A DNA stretch of 64,000 bases from JBDSSS01 sp963764195 (lineage in GTDB: Bacteria > Actinomycetota > Actinomycetes > Actinomycetales > Dermatophilaceae), in contig CAVXRG010000005.1 in assembly GCA_963764195.1 (NCBI GenBank), forward strand, positions 1-64,000, written 5' to 3'. Each line of letters starts with the position of its first letter. Within the stretch, counting starts at the first letter, position 1. Both the position numbers and the translations under genes were made by a program. Below the pieces are notes generated by a model. The model had not been told where the DNA came from and did no database searches. It saw only the letters and a list, made by a program, of their open reading frames with translations. Positions 50,102 to 59,548 of the stretch are shown in pieces.

Positions 50102-52230
50102 TGTCCGAGGGAGTCAAGACGGCGGAGGAGAAGGCGGCCGAGGCGCGCCGCGGCCCGGCCCGGCGCGGGGGCCCGCCCCACATGCAGATGGGCCAGCCGG
50201 GCGAGAAGTCGCTCGACTTCGGGCCCTCGGCCAAGCGGCTCGTCGGCCTGCTCCGGCCGCACCGGGTCAAGGTCGTCCTCGTCCTCGTCCTGTCCGTGGC
50301 GAGCGTCGTGCTCAGCTCGATCGGTCCGAAGATCCTCGGCCGGGCCACCGACATCATCTTCGCCGGCTTCATCGGCTCGCGGATGCCCGCCGGCCTGTCC
50401 AAGGAGCAGGCGATCGAGGGGGCCAGAGCCAGCGGCAACACGACCCAGGCCGAGCTGCTCTCGAAGGTCTCGTTCACCCCCGGCCAGGGCATCGACTTCG
50501 ACGCTCTTCGGGGTGTCCTGCTTCTCGTCGTCGGGCTCTTCGTCGCTGCGTCGCTGCTCATGTGGATCCAGGGCTACGTCCTGCAGGGCGTGCTCCAGCG
50601 CACCATGTTCACCCTCCGCGAGTCCGTCGAGGCGAAGATCAACCGGCTGCCGCTGCCCTACTTCGACAAGCAGCCCCGCGGTGAGCTGCTCAGCCGGGTC
50701 ACCAACGACATCGACAACATCGGCACCTCCCTGCAACAGACCCTCTCTCAGCTGCTCAACGCGCTGCTCACGGTGGTCGCCGTACTGGCGATGATGTTCT
50801 GGATCTCGTGGATGCTCGCGCTGATCGCCCTCGTGACGATCCCGATCTCGATCGTCGTGACGACGGCGATCGCCAAGCGATCGCAGAAGCTCTTCGTCCA
50901 GCAGTGGCGCAACACCGGCGAGCTCAACGGGATCATCGAGGAGACCTTCACCGGGCACGGCCTCGTCAAGGTCTACGGCCGCCAGAAGGAGACCGAGGCC
51001 AGCTTCCGCACGAAGAACGAGGAGCTCTTCGGGGCCGCCTTCGGTGCCCAGTTCATCAGCGGCATCATCATGCCGACGATGATGTTCATCGGGAACCTCA
51101 ACTACGTGCTCATCGCCGTCGTCGGTGGCCTACGGGTCGCGTCCGGCTCGATGAGCCTCGGTGACGTGCAGGCGTTCATCCAGTACTCCCGTCAGTTCAC
51201 CCAGCCGCTCACCCAGGTCGCGTCGATGGCCAACGTGCTCCAGTCGGGCGTCGCGTCGGCGGAGCGGGTGTTCGAGGTGCTCGACACCCCCGAGCAGGAG
51301 GTCGACGCGCTGACCCCGACCGTCATCACCGACCCGCACGGGGCCGTGGCCTTCGAGGACGTCGGCTTCTCCTACCTGCCGGACCAGCCGCTCATCGAGG
51401 GCCTCGACCTCGCCGTGCGGCCCGGACAGACCGTCGCGATCGTCGGGCCGACCGGTGCGGGCAAGACGACCCTCGTCAACCTCATCATGCGGTTCTACGA
51501 GCTCGACTCGGGCCGAATCACCCTCGACGGGGTCGACATCCGGGACCTGACCCGGCACGGACTGCGCTCGCGGATCGGGATGGTGCTCCAGGACACCTGG
51601 CTCTTCGGCGGGACCATCCGGGACAACATCGCCTATGGCCGGCCGGGAGCGAGCGAGCACGAGGTGCTCGAAGCCGCGACCGCGACCTACGTCGACCGCT
51701 TCGTCCACTCCTTGCCCGACGGCTACGACACGGTCCTCGACGACGAGGCCTCGAACATCTCGGCGGGGGAGAAGCAGCTGATCACCATCGCCCGCGCGTT
51801 CCTGTCCGACCCCGCCCTGCTCATCCTCGACGAGGCGACGAGCTCGGTCGACACGCGCACGGAGCTGCTCGTCCAGCAGGCGATGGCGGCGTTGCGGTCC
51901 GACCGCACGAGCTTCGTCATCGCGCACCGGCTCTCGACGATCCGCGACGCCGACCTCATCCTCGTGATGGAGAGCGGCCGGATCGTCGAGCAGGGCTCGC
52001 ACGCCGAGCTGCTCGAGCGCGAGGGCGCCTACGCCCGGTTGTATGCCGCCCAGTTCGCCGGCGCAGCGGCCGACCTCGACGAGGTGTCCGGGCAGCCGGG
52101 GACCGCAGGGGCGGACGCGCGCGCCGACGACCTTCCGGAGCTCGTCCAGGTCGGCGCGGCAGCGCCCGGCCCGGCCGGCGGGCCGGGTGTCCCGGCCCCC
52201 GACGCGCCGACGACGCCCCGGGTTGACTAG
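50101..52230 (+). CDS. ABC exporter half, catalytic ATP site
   Basis: 709 residues with a hydrophilic N-terminal tail of about 50 residues, an extended first extracytoplasmic loop (about 95-135), six membrane segments, the ATPase domain and a Pro/Ala-rich C-terminal tail. Walker A GPTGAGKTTLV, Walker B ALLILDEATSSVD with catalytic Glu, switch IAHRLSTI with His, but signature NISAGEKQLITIAR instead of LSGGQ. This complements the upstream subunit. Its Walker motifs with the partner's good signature make the active site, and the other site is degenerate. Together they form a type IV (TmrAB/BmrCD-like) exporter. Confidence 0.93.
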   Translation: MSEGVKTAEEKAAEARRGPARRGGPPHMQMGQPGEKSLDFGPSAKRLVGLLRPHRVKVVLVLVLSVASVVLSSIGPKILGRATDIIFAGFIGSRMPAGLSKEQAIEGARASGNTTQAELLSKVSFTPGQGIDFDALRGVLLLVVGLFVAASLLMWIQGYVLQGVLQRTMFTLRESVEAKINRLPLPYFDKQPRGELLSRVTNDIDNIGTSLQQTLSQLLNALLTVVAVLAMMFWISWMLALIALVTIPISIVVTTAIAKRSQKLFVQQWRNTGELNGIIEETFTGHGLVKVYGRQKETEASFRTKNEELFGAAFGAQFISGIIMPTMMFIGNLNYVLIAVVGGLRVASGSMSLGDVQAFIQYSRQFTQPLTQVASMANVLQSGVASAERVFEVLDTPEQEVDALTPTVITDPHGAVAFEDVGFSYLPDQPLIEGLDLAVRPGQTVAIVGPTGAGKTTLVNLIMRFYELDSGRITLDGVDIRDLTRHGLRSRIGMVLQDTWLFGGTIRDNIAYGRPGASEHEVLEAATATYVDRFVHSLPDGYDTVLDDEASNISAGEKQLITIARAFLSDPALLILDEATSSVDTRTELLVQQAMAALRSDRTSFVIAHRLSTIRDADLILVMESGRIVEQGSHAELLEREGAYARLYAAQFAGAAADLDEVSGQPGTAGADARADDLPELVQVGAAAPGPAGGPGVPAPDAPTTPRVD

Positions 52231-52342
52231 CTCGACACCGAGCCTCGAGCGTTGCGACCTGTCGGCGACCTGTCGGCCGTCGCCCAGGGCGCTGGCGAGG
52301 GTGACTCCGTGGCCGCGCGCACCCCGCGCGCGGACGTCCTCG

Positions 52343-52436
52343 CTCAGTGACGCTCAGTGACGCTCAGGGCTCGCCCGGGGACGCTCAAGGCTCGCCCGGG
52401 GACGCTCAGGGCTCGCCCCGGGACGCTCAGGGCTCG
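52343..52436. repeat. 21-bp tandem repeat at the 3' end of soxR
   Basis: About four units of 21 bases. On the minus strand each reads GAGCCCTGAGCGTCC followed by CGGGGC or close variants. The first unit includes the last codons and TGA of soxR, so the stop region has been copied downstream three times. It separates soxR from the convergent exporter operon. Confidence 0.85.
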
Positions 52437-52867
52437 AGCAGGACGGCGCCGGGCCCTTGGCCGGACATGGCGTCCGCAGGGTTGCTGAGGGAGCAGGTGC
52501 GCAGGCTGAGGCACCCGCAGCCGATGCAGGAGTCCAGCTGGTCGCGCAGCCTCGTGATCCGGTCGATCTGCGCGTCGAGCCTCGGTCGCCAGGACCGGGA
52601 CAACCGCGCCCAGTCCCGGGCGCTCGGGGTGCGACCCTCGGGCAGGGTGTCGAGCGCCGAGCGGATCTCGTCGAGGCTGAGTCCGACCCGCTGCGCGGCC
52701 CGGATGAACGAGACCCGTCGGATCACGGCGCGGTCGTAGCGGCGCTGGTTGCCTGCGGTCCGCAGCGACTCGAGCAACCCGAGGTCCTCCCAGTAGCGCA
52801 GCGCCGACGGGGCGGTGCCCGTGCGTTCGGCGACGTGGCCGATCGTCAGGAGGGACTCCGGCCCCAC
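52427..52867 (-). CDS. soxR: redox-sensitive transcriptional activator SoxR
   Basis: 146 residues. MerR-type helix-turn-helix at the N-terminus (LLTIGHVAERTGTAPSALRYWEDLGLLESLRTAGNQRRYDRAVIRRVSFI), a dimerisation helix, and the iron-sulfur site CIGCGCLSLRTCSLSNPAD with four Cys (CX2CXCX5C) that holds [2Fe-2S]. The cluster is oxidised by redox-active compounds. The GTG start follows the upstream kinase TGA directly. In actinobacteria SoxR usually controls a few exporters and oxidoreductases. The neighbouring ABC exporter is a possible but unproven target. Confidence 0.95.
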   Translation of the reverse strand: MGPESLLTIGHVAERTGTAPSALRYWEDLGLLESLRTAGNQRRYDRAVIRRVSFIRAAQRVGLSLDEIRSALDTLPEGRTPSARDWARLSRSWRPRLDAQIDRITRLRDQLDSCIGCGCLSLRTCSLSNPADAMSGQGPGAVLLEP

Positions 52868-53431
52868 TCAGCGCACCCGGGCTTCGGGCAGCCGGTCGAT
52901 GATCGCCGCGACGGTCTCGTCGGGTGACTGCTGTGAGCTGTCGAGCCACAGTCCGATGCGCGGGGTCTCCTCGCGGACCTTCTCGTGGAAGTCGCGGATG
53001 GACCAGAGCTCGCCGTAGCCGGTCTTGACCCGCTCGGCCTCGCGTCGCATGACGACGGAGACGTCGGGGGCGAGCATGACGAGGCTGACGGGGGCGTCGA
53101 GCTGGTCGAGGAAGGTCCGAAGGCTGGCACCGACGAAGACGTCCTGGACGACGACGCTGAATCCTGCTGCGGCATAGAGGTTGGCGGTGCGCGCCGCGAT
53201 CGTGTGCCGCAGCGACATCTGGCGCACGGCCTCCGGCTCGCCCTGGGGCGACATGTCGACCCGGCCGCGCACGACGACCCGGCGGAACTCGTCGCCGCGC
53301 AGGTGGACGGCCCGCGAGAAGCGCTCCGCGAGCAGCTGGGAGACGGTCGACTTGCCCGCCGCCATGACCCCGGTCACCACGACGATCTGCGGCACGTCGA
53401 CGTCGGCTGGCAGTGGGGGCCGGTCAGTCAC
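52868..53431 (-). CDS. P-loop kinase-like protein
   Basis: 187 residues. Walker A VVTGVMAAGKSTVSQLLAERF near residues 18-38, HLRGDEFRRVVVRGR, a Gln/Asp in VVVQDVFVG and MLAPDVSVVMRREAERVKTGYG as lid-like region. It fits small-molecule kinases of the AAA_33/chloramphenicol-phosphotransferase-like group. Substrate is unknown; nothing supports a specific antibiotic. It is followed with no gap by soxR, so the two are probably cotranscribed. The 130 bases upstream contain several GGTCACCCC words but no clear element. Confidence 0.8.
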   Translation of the reverse strand: MTDRPPLPADVDVPQIVVVTGVMAAGKSTVSQLLAERFSRAVHLRGDEFRRVVVRGRVDMSPQGEPEAVRQMSLRHTIAARTANLYAAAGFSVVVQDVFVGASLRTFLDQLDAPVSLVMLAPDVSVVMRREAERVKTGYGELWSIRDFHEKVREETPRIGLWLDSSQQSPDETVAAIIDRLPEARVR

Positions 53432-53563
53432 ATCGTCACCCTAGGTGGTGGCGGGGACACCTGTCGTGGGAGTTCAGGTGACATTCAGGTTTCGACACCC
53501 GCGGTCACCCCCGGAGTCACCCCCGGTCACCCCGGTCACCTGCGGCGACCAGGGGGCCACGGG

Positions 53564-54416
53564 TCACCCGAAGGCATCGACCTCGTCGGGAGTCGCCCGG
53601 CGCACGACGACACGGGTCCAGGCCCCGACGTAGAGCCGGTCGTCGTCGGCGAGCTCGGTGCGCGGACCCACCGCGATCCCCCGGACGGGTAGGGCCGCGG
53701 CCGCCTCGCCGACGTAGGTCCCGTTGGAGGATCCGAGGTCCTCGACGAACCACCGGGTCCCGTCCGTCGTCAGCTGGGCGTGCCGGCGGCTGACTCCCGG
53801 GTCGGAGGACAGGTCGATCTCGGGGTTGGTGTTGCGACTCGAGGAGACGCGGCCGAGCAGGACGCTGCGGTGACGCAACGGCACGATGACGGGCAGTCCC
53901 GGTGAGGGACAGGGGTCCTCGGCCTCCTGGGTCTGGTACCAGTCCGGGTCGACCCAGACCTCCGCCAGCCACTCGAAGGCCACCGGCGGGGCGATGGGCG
54001 GACCGGTGGACGGCGAGGGGACGGCCTCGAAACCGTGCGGCTCCGTCGGGTCCTCGACGCTGCTCGGAGCCCCGGGGTCACGGGGCATCGCGCCGGTCGT
54101 GAAGTCGTAGCCGCACGCCTCGCAGAAGAGGGCCCCCTCGGGATTCTCCGTCTGGCAGTTGGGGCAGGTCACACCGCTCGGGGCGACGGGCGCTGCGGCC
54201 GGGGACGGGGACGGGGGCGACGCCGGGGGCGCCGGGGTCGAGGTCGAGGGACGACGCGCCCGCAGCCGGGCCGGCCGGCGCCTGCGCACCGGCGGCCCCG
54301 GCGGCCCCGGCGGCACCGGCGGCCCCGACAGCCCCGGTGGCGTCGACGGGGGAGCCGCACGTGTCGCAGTAGTCCTCGGACTCGGTCGGGTGGCCGTTGG
54401 GGCAGACCGCGCTCAC
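53564..54416 (-). CDS. FHA-domain protein with zinc ribbons (frame break)
   Basis: From GTG 54416 (overlapping the VWA gene stop) it reads VSAVCPNGHPTESEDYCDTCGSP, a first ribbon, then an Ala/Gly repeat (AGAAGAAGAAGAAG). The second ribbon, CPNCQTENPEGALFCEACG, and the FHA domain (PVIVPLRHRSVLLGR, DPGVSRRHAQLTTDG, VEDLGSSNGTYVG) lie one frame over, so a base is gained or lost between about 54200 and 54290 in G/C-rich repeat. Corrected length is about 283 residues. FHA domains bind phosphothreonine, so this is a likely reader or substrate of the PknG-type kinase encoded in the same operon. It is the last gene of that operon. Confidence 0.85.
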
Positions 54417-55711
54417 CGGCGCACCCGGCTCGTCTTGGTCGAGGCCGTGTCGAGCGACATCTCGTCGATCTTCGACGCGCCCTTCTTCAGCCGCACCGTG
54501 CCCGTGTCGGCGTCGTCGATCTCGACGACCTTGCGCAACCGGGTCGTCATGTCGTCGTTGCCGGTCTCGGTCGCGAGCTGCACGGCGCGACCGAGCTTGG
54601 AGGTGGCGACGTCGTCCTGCCCGGCCGCCTTGGCGGCGAGGCCGTCCTGGATCATCTCGGCGAGCTCGGCCTGACCGGTGTAGGCGGCGACGGCGGGGTC
54701 GATCCGCGTGGTCAGGGCATCGTCGTTGCTCCACTTCGCCTTGACGAGACCCTGCGCGACCGGGTCGGAGCCGAGCGACACCTGGACCCGCGCGGCGAGC
54801 TGCTCCTGCCCGAGCATCCGGGCCGGCAGGCGCACCGCCACGTGGTAGTCGCGGCTCTCGTTGGACCACGCCCCGGTCGGGTAGCCGCCGGTGAGCGGGT
54901 TGATGCTCGTGCGCCGGCCGGTGAGGTCCTCGAGCGTGGGGGAGACCTGCTTGACGAAGAGCAGCTCGGCTCCCTGGGGCACCCACACCCGCAGCTCGAC
55001 GTTGGCGACGCCACGAGACATCGAGGTGCGCATCATCGCCTGGAACTCGGCCGCCATGTCCTCGGGCGCCGGGATGAGGTCGACGGTGCCGAGCAGGGCC
55101 GAGGCGATGCCGCGGACCTCGTCGACCCGCCACTGGTCCCCGACCCCGCGGCAGTCGCACTGGAACGCGCCGACGCACGACGTGACCGCCGCCCTCAGGG
55201 ACGCCGGGGTCTCGCCCTCGTTGACGCCGTCGGTGAGCAGGATCGCGTGCCGCTTCGTCACCTGCGGCACCGTCTCGAAGATCCGGCGCGCGAGGGTCAG
55301 CCAGGTGCCCATCGCGGTGCCGCCGTTGGCGCGCAGGCTCTCGACGGCCCGGATCGCCTCACCGCGGGTGTGCGACGACATCGGCACGAGGGCGCCCTGG
55401 TGGCTGTAGGGGTAGACGATCTGGGCCGTGCCGTTGCCCGACACGACGGCGAAGAGGGTCCCGTCGACGATCTCGCGCAGGGCTGCGGTCGCGGCCTCGA
55501 TGGCGGCCTGGACCCCACGGCGCCCCATCGAGCCGGACGTGTCGATGAGGATGACCTCCGCGGACGAGCCGGGGTCGGAGCCGGGCCCGGCCCCGCGGCC
55601 GGCGCTCGCGGCGGCGGCCCCGGTCGACGTGACCCGGACGATCCCGTGCACGTCGGTCCCCCCGTCGGGCAGGAACTCGTTCTGGAACACCTCGGCGGTG
55701 AAGTCAGCCAT
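54413..55711 (-). CDS. VWA-domain protein (TerY-like)
   Basis: 432 residues starting MADFTAEVFQNEFLPDGGTDVHGIVRV. The VWA domain has an intact MIDAS: LIDTSGSMGRRG, Thr in ANGGTAMGTW and LLTDGVNEG. No signal peptide or membrane helix, so it is cytosolic. The C-terminal half is beta-rich then helical. A cytosolic VWA protein beside PP2C and a kinase is the TerY-P triad arrangement. It probably holds a metal-dependent protein contact that brings kinase and phosphatase to a target. The start overlaps the PP2C stop by eight bases; the FHA gene overlaps its end. Confidence 0.88.
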   Translation of the reverse strand: MADFTAEVFQNEFLPDGGTDVHGIVRVTSTGAAAASAGRGAGPGSDPGSSAEVILIDTSGSMGRRGVQAAIEAATAALREIVDGTLFAVVSGNGTAQIVYPYSHQGALVPMSSHTRGEAIRAVESLRANGGTAMGTWLTLARRIFETVPQVTKRHAILLTDGVNEGETPASLRAAVTSCVGAFQCDCRGVGDQWRVDEVRGIASALLGTVDLIPAPEDMAAEFQAMMRTSMSRGVANVELRVWVPQGAELLFVKQVSPTLEDLTGRRTSINPLTGGYPTGAWSNESRDYHVAVRLPARMLGQEQLAARVQVSLGSDPVAQGLVKAKWSNDDALTTRIDPAVAAYTGQAELAEMIQDGLAAKAAGQDDVATSKLGRAVQLATETGNDDMTTRLRKVVEIDDADTGTVRLKKGASKIDEMSLDTASTKTSRVRR

Positions 55712-57134
55712 CGGCCGGTTCCCCTTCCTCCGGCACGGCCGTCCCGGCCGTGCCACTCGATGCGGTCGATCCTCGCCCAGCCAGTCGGGCGAGGGCAACC
55801 GTGATGTTGTCACGCCCGCCCTGGGCGTTCGCGTGGTCGACGAGGCCCCGGGCGATCACCGCCGGGTCGTCGGAGCCGGCTGCGGCGGCGGTCTCGTGGA
55901 GCAGGGCGCGCAGGTCCGCTGCCTCCGAGACGTAGTTCCACAGACCGTCGGTGCACGCCATCAGCCAGCCCGCGGTGGCCACGAACGTCGTCAGGTGCGG
56001 CGTGAGGTCCTCGGGCGCGTCGCGACCGAGCCAGCGGGTGATCGCGTGGGCGTGCGGGCCGGTCTCGGCCTCCTCGCGGGTGCGGCCGGCGGAGATCTGC
56101 TCCTGGGCCCACGAGTCGTCGAGCCCGAGCTGGCGCGGCTGCTCGTGCTCGGCGTCGGGCAGCCAGTAGACGCGGCTGTCGCCGACGTTGCCGGCGACGA
56201 CGACCCCGTCCTCGACGACGGCGAGCGCGATGGTGCACGACGGGGGGTTGGGCACCTCGGCGACGACCGCCTCGGCGACGGCCAGGTTGGCCCGCGTCAC
56301 GGCCGTGGTCAACGCGCGCGCCGCCCCGGCGGACCACGCCTCGGGGGTGCCGACGCCCTTCGGGAAGGGCTGGTCGAGCACGGCCAGCGCCGCCTCCGCC
56401 GCGGCGAGGGAGGCGATGTGCGAGTCGGTGGCCATCGAGACGCCGTCGCAGACGACGAGGACGGCGCGTGAGCCGGCCGACGCGGTGGCGCTCACCGCGA
56501 GGGCGTCCTCGTTGCGGTTGTGCCGCTTCCCGATGTCGCACACGCCGGCGACCCAGCTGCTCGCGACCCGGGTGAAGTGGTCGCGGGGGTCGGGGGGCGG
56601 CGTTCCGCACTGGTCGCAGTAGCCGTCGACGATGCGGCCGGCGCCACAGGCCGCGCAGGGTGGGTGCTCCTCGCCGCCCGGCCCGCCTGCGGGGTCGTCG
56701 GACCGGGCGGAGGCGGTCGGCACCGGCCCGGTCCACCCCACGTCGAGCGGCGACTCCTCACCGGCCGGGGCGGTCTGGGGGGTGGCCACGACGAGCCCTG
56801 GGCCCCCGGCCCTCGATGCGGTCGAGGACGGCGGCGACGTGCCGCTGCCCGCGAGCGGCACGAGCGGCTCGAGCGGCGCGAGGTCGGACCCGCAGGCCTC
56901 GCAGAAGCTCGAGTCGGCATCGCTCGGCGTCCCGCACACGGGGCAGCGGCGAGGGGTGCCCGAGGCGGGGTCCGCGGCAGCCGACCGGGGGCCTGGGACC
57001 TCGGGTGCGTCGGCGTGGGGCAGGTCGTCGCCGACGGGCGGGACGGCATACGGCAGGGCGTCACCTCCGGGGGAGGAGCCGGAGCCGATCGCCGGTCCCG
57101 CCGGGCGGGTGGGCGTCGTCGGGGTGTCGCTCAA
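55704..57134 (-). CDS. PP2C-family protein phosphatase with zinc ribbons
   Basis: 476 residues. The N-terminal 190 are flexible and carry two ribbons, CPVCGTPSDADSSFCEACG (about 64-82) and CAACGAGRIVDGYCDQCG (about 160-177). The phosphatase domain has all metal motifs: VCDIGKRHNRNEDAL, VVCDGVSMATDSH, NVGDSRVYWL, CTDGLWNY and GGRDNITVAL. It should remove phosphate from Ser/Thr in the cytosol, opposing the PknG-type kinase encoded directly upstream with a four-base overlap. Confidence 0.93.
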   Translation of the reverse strand: MSDTPTTPTRPAGPAIGSGSSPGGDALPYAVPPVGDDLPHADAPEVPGPRSAAADPASGTPRRCPVCGTPSDADSSFCEACGSDLAPLEPLVPLAGSGTSPPSSTASRAGGPGLVVATPQTAPAGEESPLDVGWTGPVPTASARSDDPAGGPGGEEHPPCAACGAGRIVDGYCDQCGTPPPDPRDHFTRVASSWVAGVCDIGKRHNRNEDALAVSATASAGSRAVLVVCDGVSMATDSHIASLAAAEAALAVLDQPFPKGVGTPEAWSAGAARALTTAVTRANLAVAEAVVAEVPNPPSCTIALAVVEDGVVVAGNVGDSRVYWLPDAEHEQPRQLGLDDSWAQEQISAGRTREEAETGPHAHAITRWLGRDAPEDLTPHLTTFVATAGWLMACTDGLWNYVSEAADLRALLHETAAAAGSDDPAVIARGLVDHANAQGGRDNITVALARLAGRGSTASSGTAGTAVPEEGEPADG

Positions 57135-59548
57135 AAGAGGCTCCAGGATCGGATGGCGTTGGCTTCGTCGACGAGCGGGACCCGCTCGGCGAGCTCGGGG
57201 GTGTGCCGGGCGAGGTCGCGCAGGGAGTCCTCGAGGCCGGTGCGAAGGCCGCTCGGGGTGGCGCGGTGGGTGCCGATCCGCAGGCCGTCCTGGGAGCCGG
57301 ACGTCTGGACGGTCTCGAGGGCCTCACGGTAGATGAGGGTCGTCACCTCGGCGCGGCGCCGCGGCGTGAGCGACGTGTCCTCGAGCGCACGCAGCGCCTC
57401 CGCGAGGTCGGGCAGTCCGCGGTTGGCGCTGGTGAGCAGCTCGGCGAGCCCGGCCCGCGCGGTGCGGTAGGCGCTCGACTGCGGGGAGACGAGGCGGTAT
57501 GCCGCGACCGCGCCGTCCATGTCGCCGGTGGACGCCCGGATCCGGGCCAGCCCGAAGGCGGCCATCGGGACGTAGGTCGCGTCGGTGCGGGCGCAGGCGA
57601 CGTAGAGGGTCTCGGCGACGGCCTCGTCCCCGGCCTGCTCGCAGGCGTGGGCGAGGGCGAGCTTGGGGGCGAGCTCGCCGGGCACCTGGCCGTAGACGGC
57701 GTTGAACGCGGCCTGCGCGGCCCGGGAGTCACCCCGCTCGAGGGCCGCGAGGCCCTGGAGCCACACGGCCCGCCACTCCCACGGGTCGTTGCCGAGCAGC
57801 TGGGTGGCGGCCGCCTCGGTGATGTCGCGCTTGCCGCACTCGAGCGCGGTACGGGCCCGCTCGAGGAGCACCTCGGCCGTCACCGTCGGTGGCCGGTCGA
57901 GCTGTGCGAGGCGGTCCCCGGGGGTGCCGGTCACCGTTTGGAGCCACCCGCTCTCCGGGTCGTGCGGGTCGCGACGCAGGGCCGGCAGCGCGCGCCAGTC
58001 GTCGGTCCCGATCCCGGCCGTCGGGGCGTCGAAGAGGAGCGAGGAGACCGTCGTCGTCGCGGCGCCGGCCCCGCGGTCGATGGCGACGACCTCGCGCAGC
58101 ACCCCGACCATCTGCGAGCGGAGCTCGTCGGCCGACACGAAGCGGTCGTCCCGGTTCGGTGCGCACGCCTTCGCGACGAGCCGGTAGAAGGCGTCGTAGC
58201 GTCGGAAGACGGGGTTCGAGTCCTGCGGCGGGAGGGTGTTGAGGTAGGTCGACTGGTAGCCGCGGAACTCCATCGTCAGCACGACGAGGGTCCGGCCGAT
58301 CGTGTAGAGGTCGGACGCGACCGACGTGCCGAGCTCGGCGACCTCGGGTGCCTGGTAGCCGACCGTGCCGAAGATGGCGGAGTCGTCGTCGTCGAAGCGC
58401 CGCACCCCGCCGAGGTCGATGAGCTTGACCTCGTCACCGACCTGGATGACGTTGTCGGGCTTGAAGTCGCAGTAGACGAGGCCGAGGTCGTGGAGGTACT
58501 GGAAGGACGGGAGGATCTCGAGGATGTAGGCGAGGGCCTGGTCGACGGGCAGCGGGTCGTAGGCCCCGGCCCGCTGCATCCGCTGCTTGAGGATCGACTT
58601 GAGCGACGTGCCGCCGATGTACTCCATGACGATGTAACCGGCGTCGTCCTGGGTGACGAAGTTGTAGATCTCGACGATGCTCGGGTGTGAGACCTGCGCG
58701 AGGAAGCGCTGCTCGGCGATGGCCGCCGCGAGGGCGTCGGGGTCGTCGGAGTTGAGCAGGCCCTTGAGCACGACCCAGCGGTCGGAGACGTTCTTGTCCC
58801 GGGCGAGGTAGACCCAGCCGAGGCCGCCGTGGGCGAGGCAGCCCGCCACCTCGTACTGGTTGGCGACGAGGTCACCGGCCTGGAGCTTCGGGTCGAAGGA
58901 GAACGGCTGGCGGCAGTTGGCGCAGAAGCCGGTCGTGCGGCCGGGCCGACCGTCCCGCCCGCGCCCGACCGGCTCGCCGCACTTGGGGCAGAAGCGCTTG
59001 CTCTCCGGGACGGAGGGGTTGGTCAGCAGCGCCTTCTCGGCGTCGATCTCGGGGGCGGGGGCAACCGTCGTGATCCCGCTGCCGAGACGGGCGGCGCGGA
59101 GCCGCTGCGACCCTCCGGTGCGACGGGTCGCCACCGAGCCGGACAGGCGGGCCCGCTTGGAGCCCAGGGCGGCCGACGCGATCGTGCTCGACGTCGAGGC
59201 GCGGCCGGAGGGGGCTGAGGGGTCGGCGCTCGCGGCGGCGTCCGCCGCCCGGCTCGCGGTGGTCCGCACGACCTCGACCTGGTGGGCCGGCGTGCCGCAC
59301 ACGTTGCAGTAGCCGGCGTCGATCCGTCCGAGGCAACCGGGCTGTCCGCACGGGCTACCGTCGGCCGCGGCGACGCCGGCCGGCCCGCTCCCGACTCCGA
59401 CTCCGACGGGGGGCAGCGCGGGCGCGGCGGCCATCACGGGTGACGTCGCGGGGGCCGCGGGGGATGCGGGGGCCGCGGCCATCCCGCACACGTCGCAGTA
59501 GCCGTCCTGGATCTGGCCGGCGCAGCCGGGTTGCGTGCACGGGCTCAC
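57131..59548 (-). CDS. pknG: PknG-type serine/threonine protein kinase
   Basis: 805 residues. Two N-terminal ribbons (Cys 4/9/18/21 and 67/72/81/84), a linker, a rubredoxin-like redox site (Cys187/190 and 209/212: FCPKCGEPVGR ... GFCANCRQPFSF), the kinase domain with Gly loop HGGLGWVYLAR, VLK Lys262, YCDFKPDN Asp361 and metal-binding DLG Asp378, and a C-terminal TPR domain. This is the PknG architecture with extra ribbons. In mycobacteria and corynebacteria PknG phosphorylates FHA proteins (GarA/OdhI) to adjust 2-oxoglutarate and glutamate metabolism in response to GlnH/GlnX. Those partners are encoded just upstream here. Confidence 0.95.
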   Translation of the reverse strand: MSPCTQPGCAGQIQDGYCDVCGMAAAPASPAAPATSPVMAAAPALPPVGVGVGSGPAGVAAADGSPCGQPGCLGRIDAGYCNVCGTPAHQVEVVRTTASRAADAAASADPSAPSGRASTSSTIASAALGSKRARLSGSVATRRTGGSQRLRAARLGSGITTVAPAPEIDAEKALLTNPSVPESKRFCPKCGEPVGRGRDGRPGRTTGFCANCRQPFSFDPKLQAGDLVANQYEVAGCLAHGGLGWVYLARDKNVSDRWVVLKGLLNSDDPDALAAAIAEQRFLAQVSHPSIVEIYNFVTQDDAGYIVMEYIGGTSLKSILKQRMQRAGAYDPLPVDQALAYILEILPSFQYLHDLGLVYCDFKPDNVIQVGDEVKLIDLGGVRRFDDDDSAIFGTVGYQAPEVAELGTSVASDLYTIGRTLVVLTMEFRGYQSTYLNTLPPQDSNPVFRRYDAFYRLVAKACAPNRDDRFVSADELRSQMVGVLREVVAIDRGAGAATTTVSSLLFDAPTAGIGTDDWRALPALRRDPHDPESGWLQTVTGTPGDRLAQLDRPPTVTAEVLLERARTALECGKRDITEAAATQLLGNDPWEWRAVWLQGLAALERGDSRAAQAAFNAVYGQVPGELAPKLALAHACEQAGDEAVAETLYVACARTDATYVPMAAFGLARIRASTGDMDGAVAAYRLVSPQSSAYRTARAGLAELLTSANRGLPDLAEALRALEDTSLTPRRRAEVTTLIYREALETVQTSGSQDGLRIGTHRATPSGLRTGLEDSLRDLARHTPELAERVPLVDEANAIRSWSLF

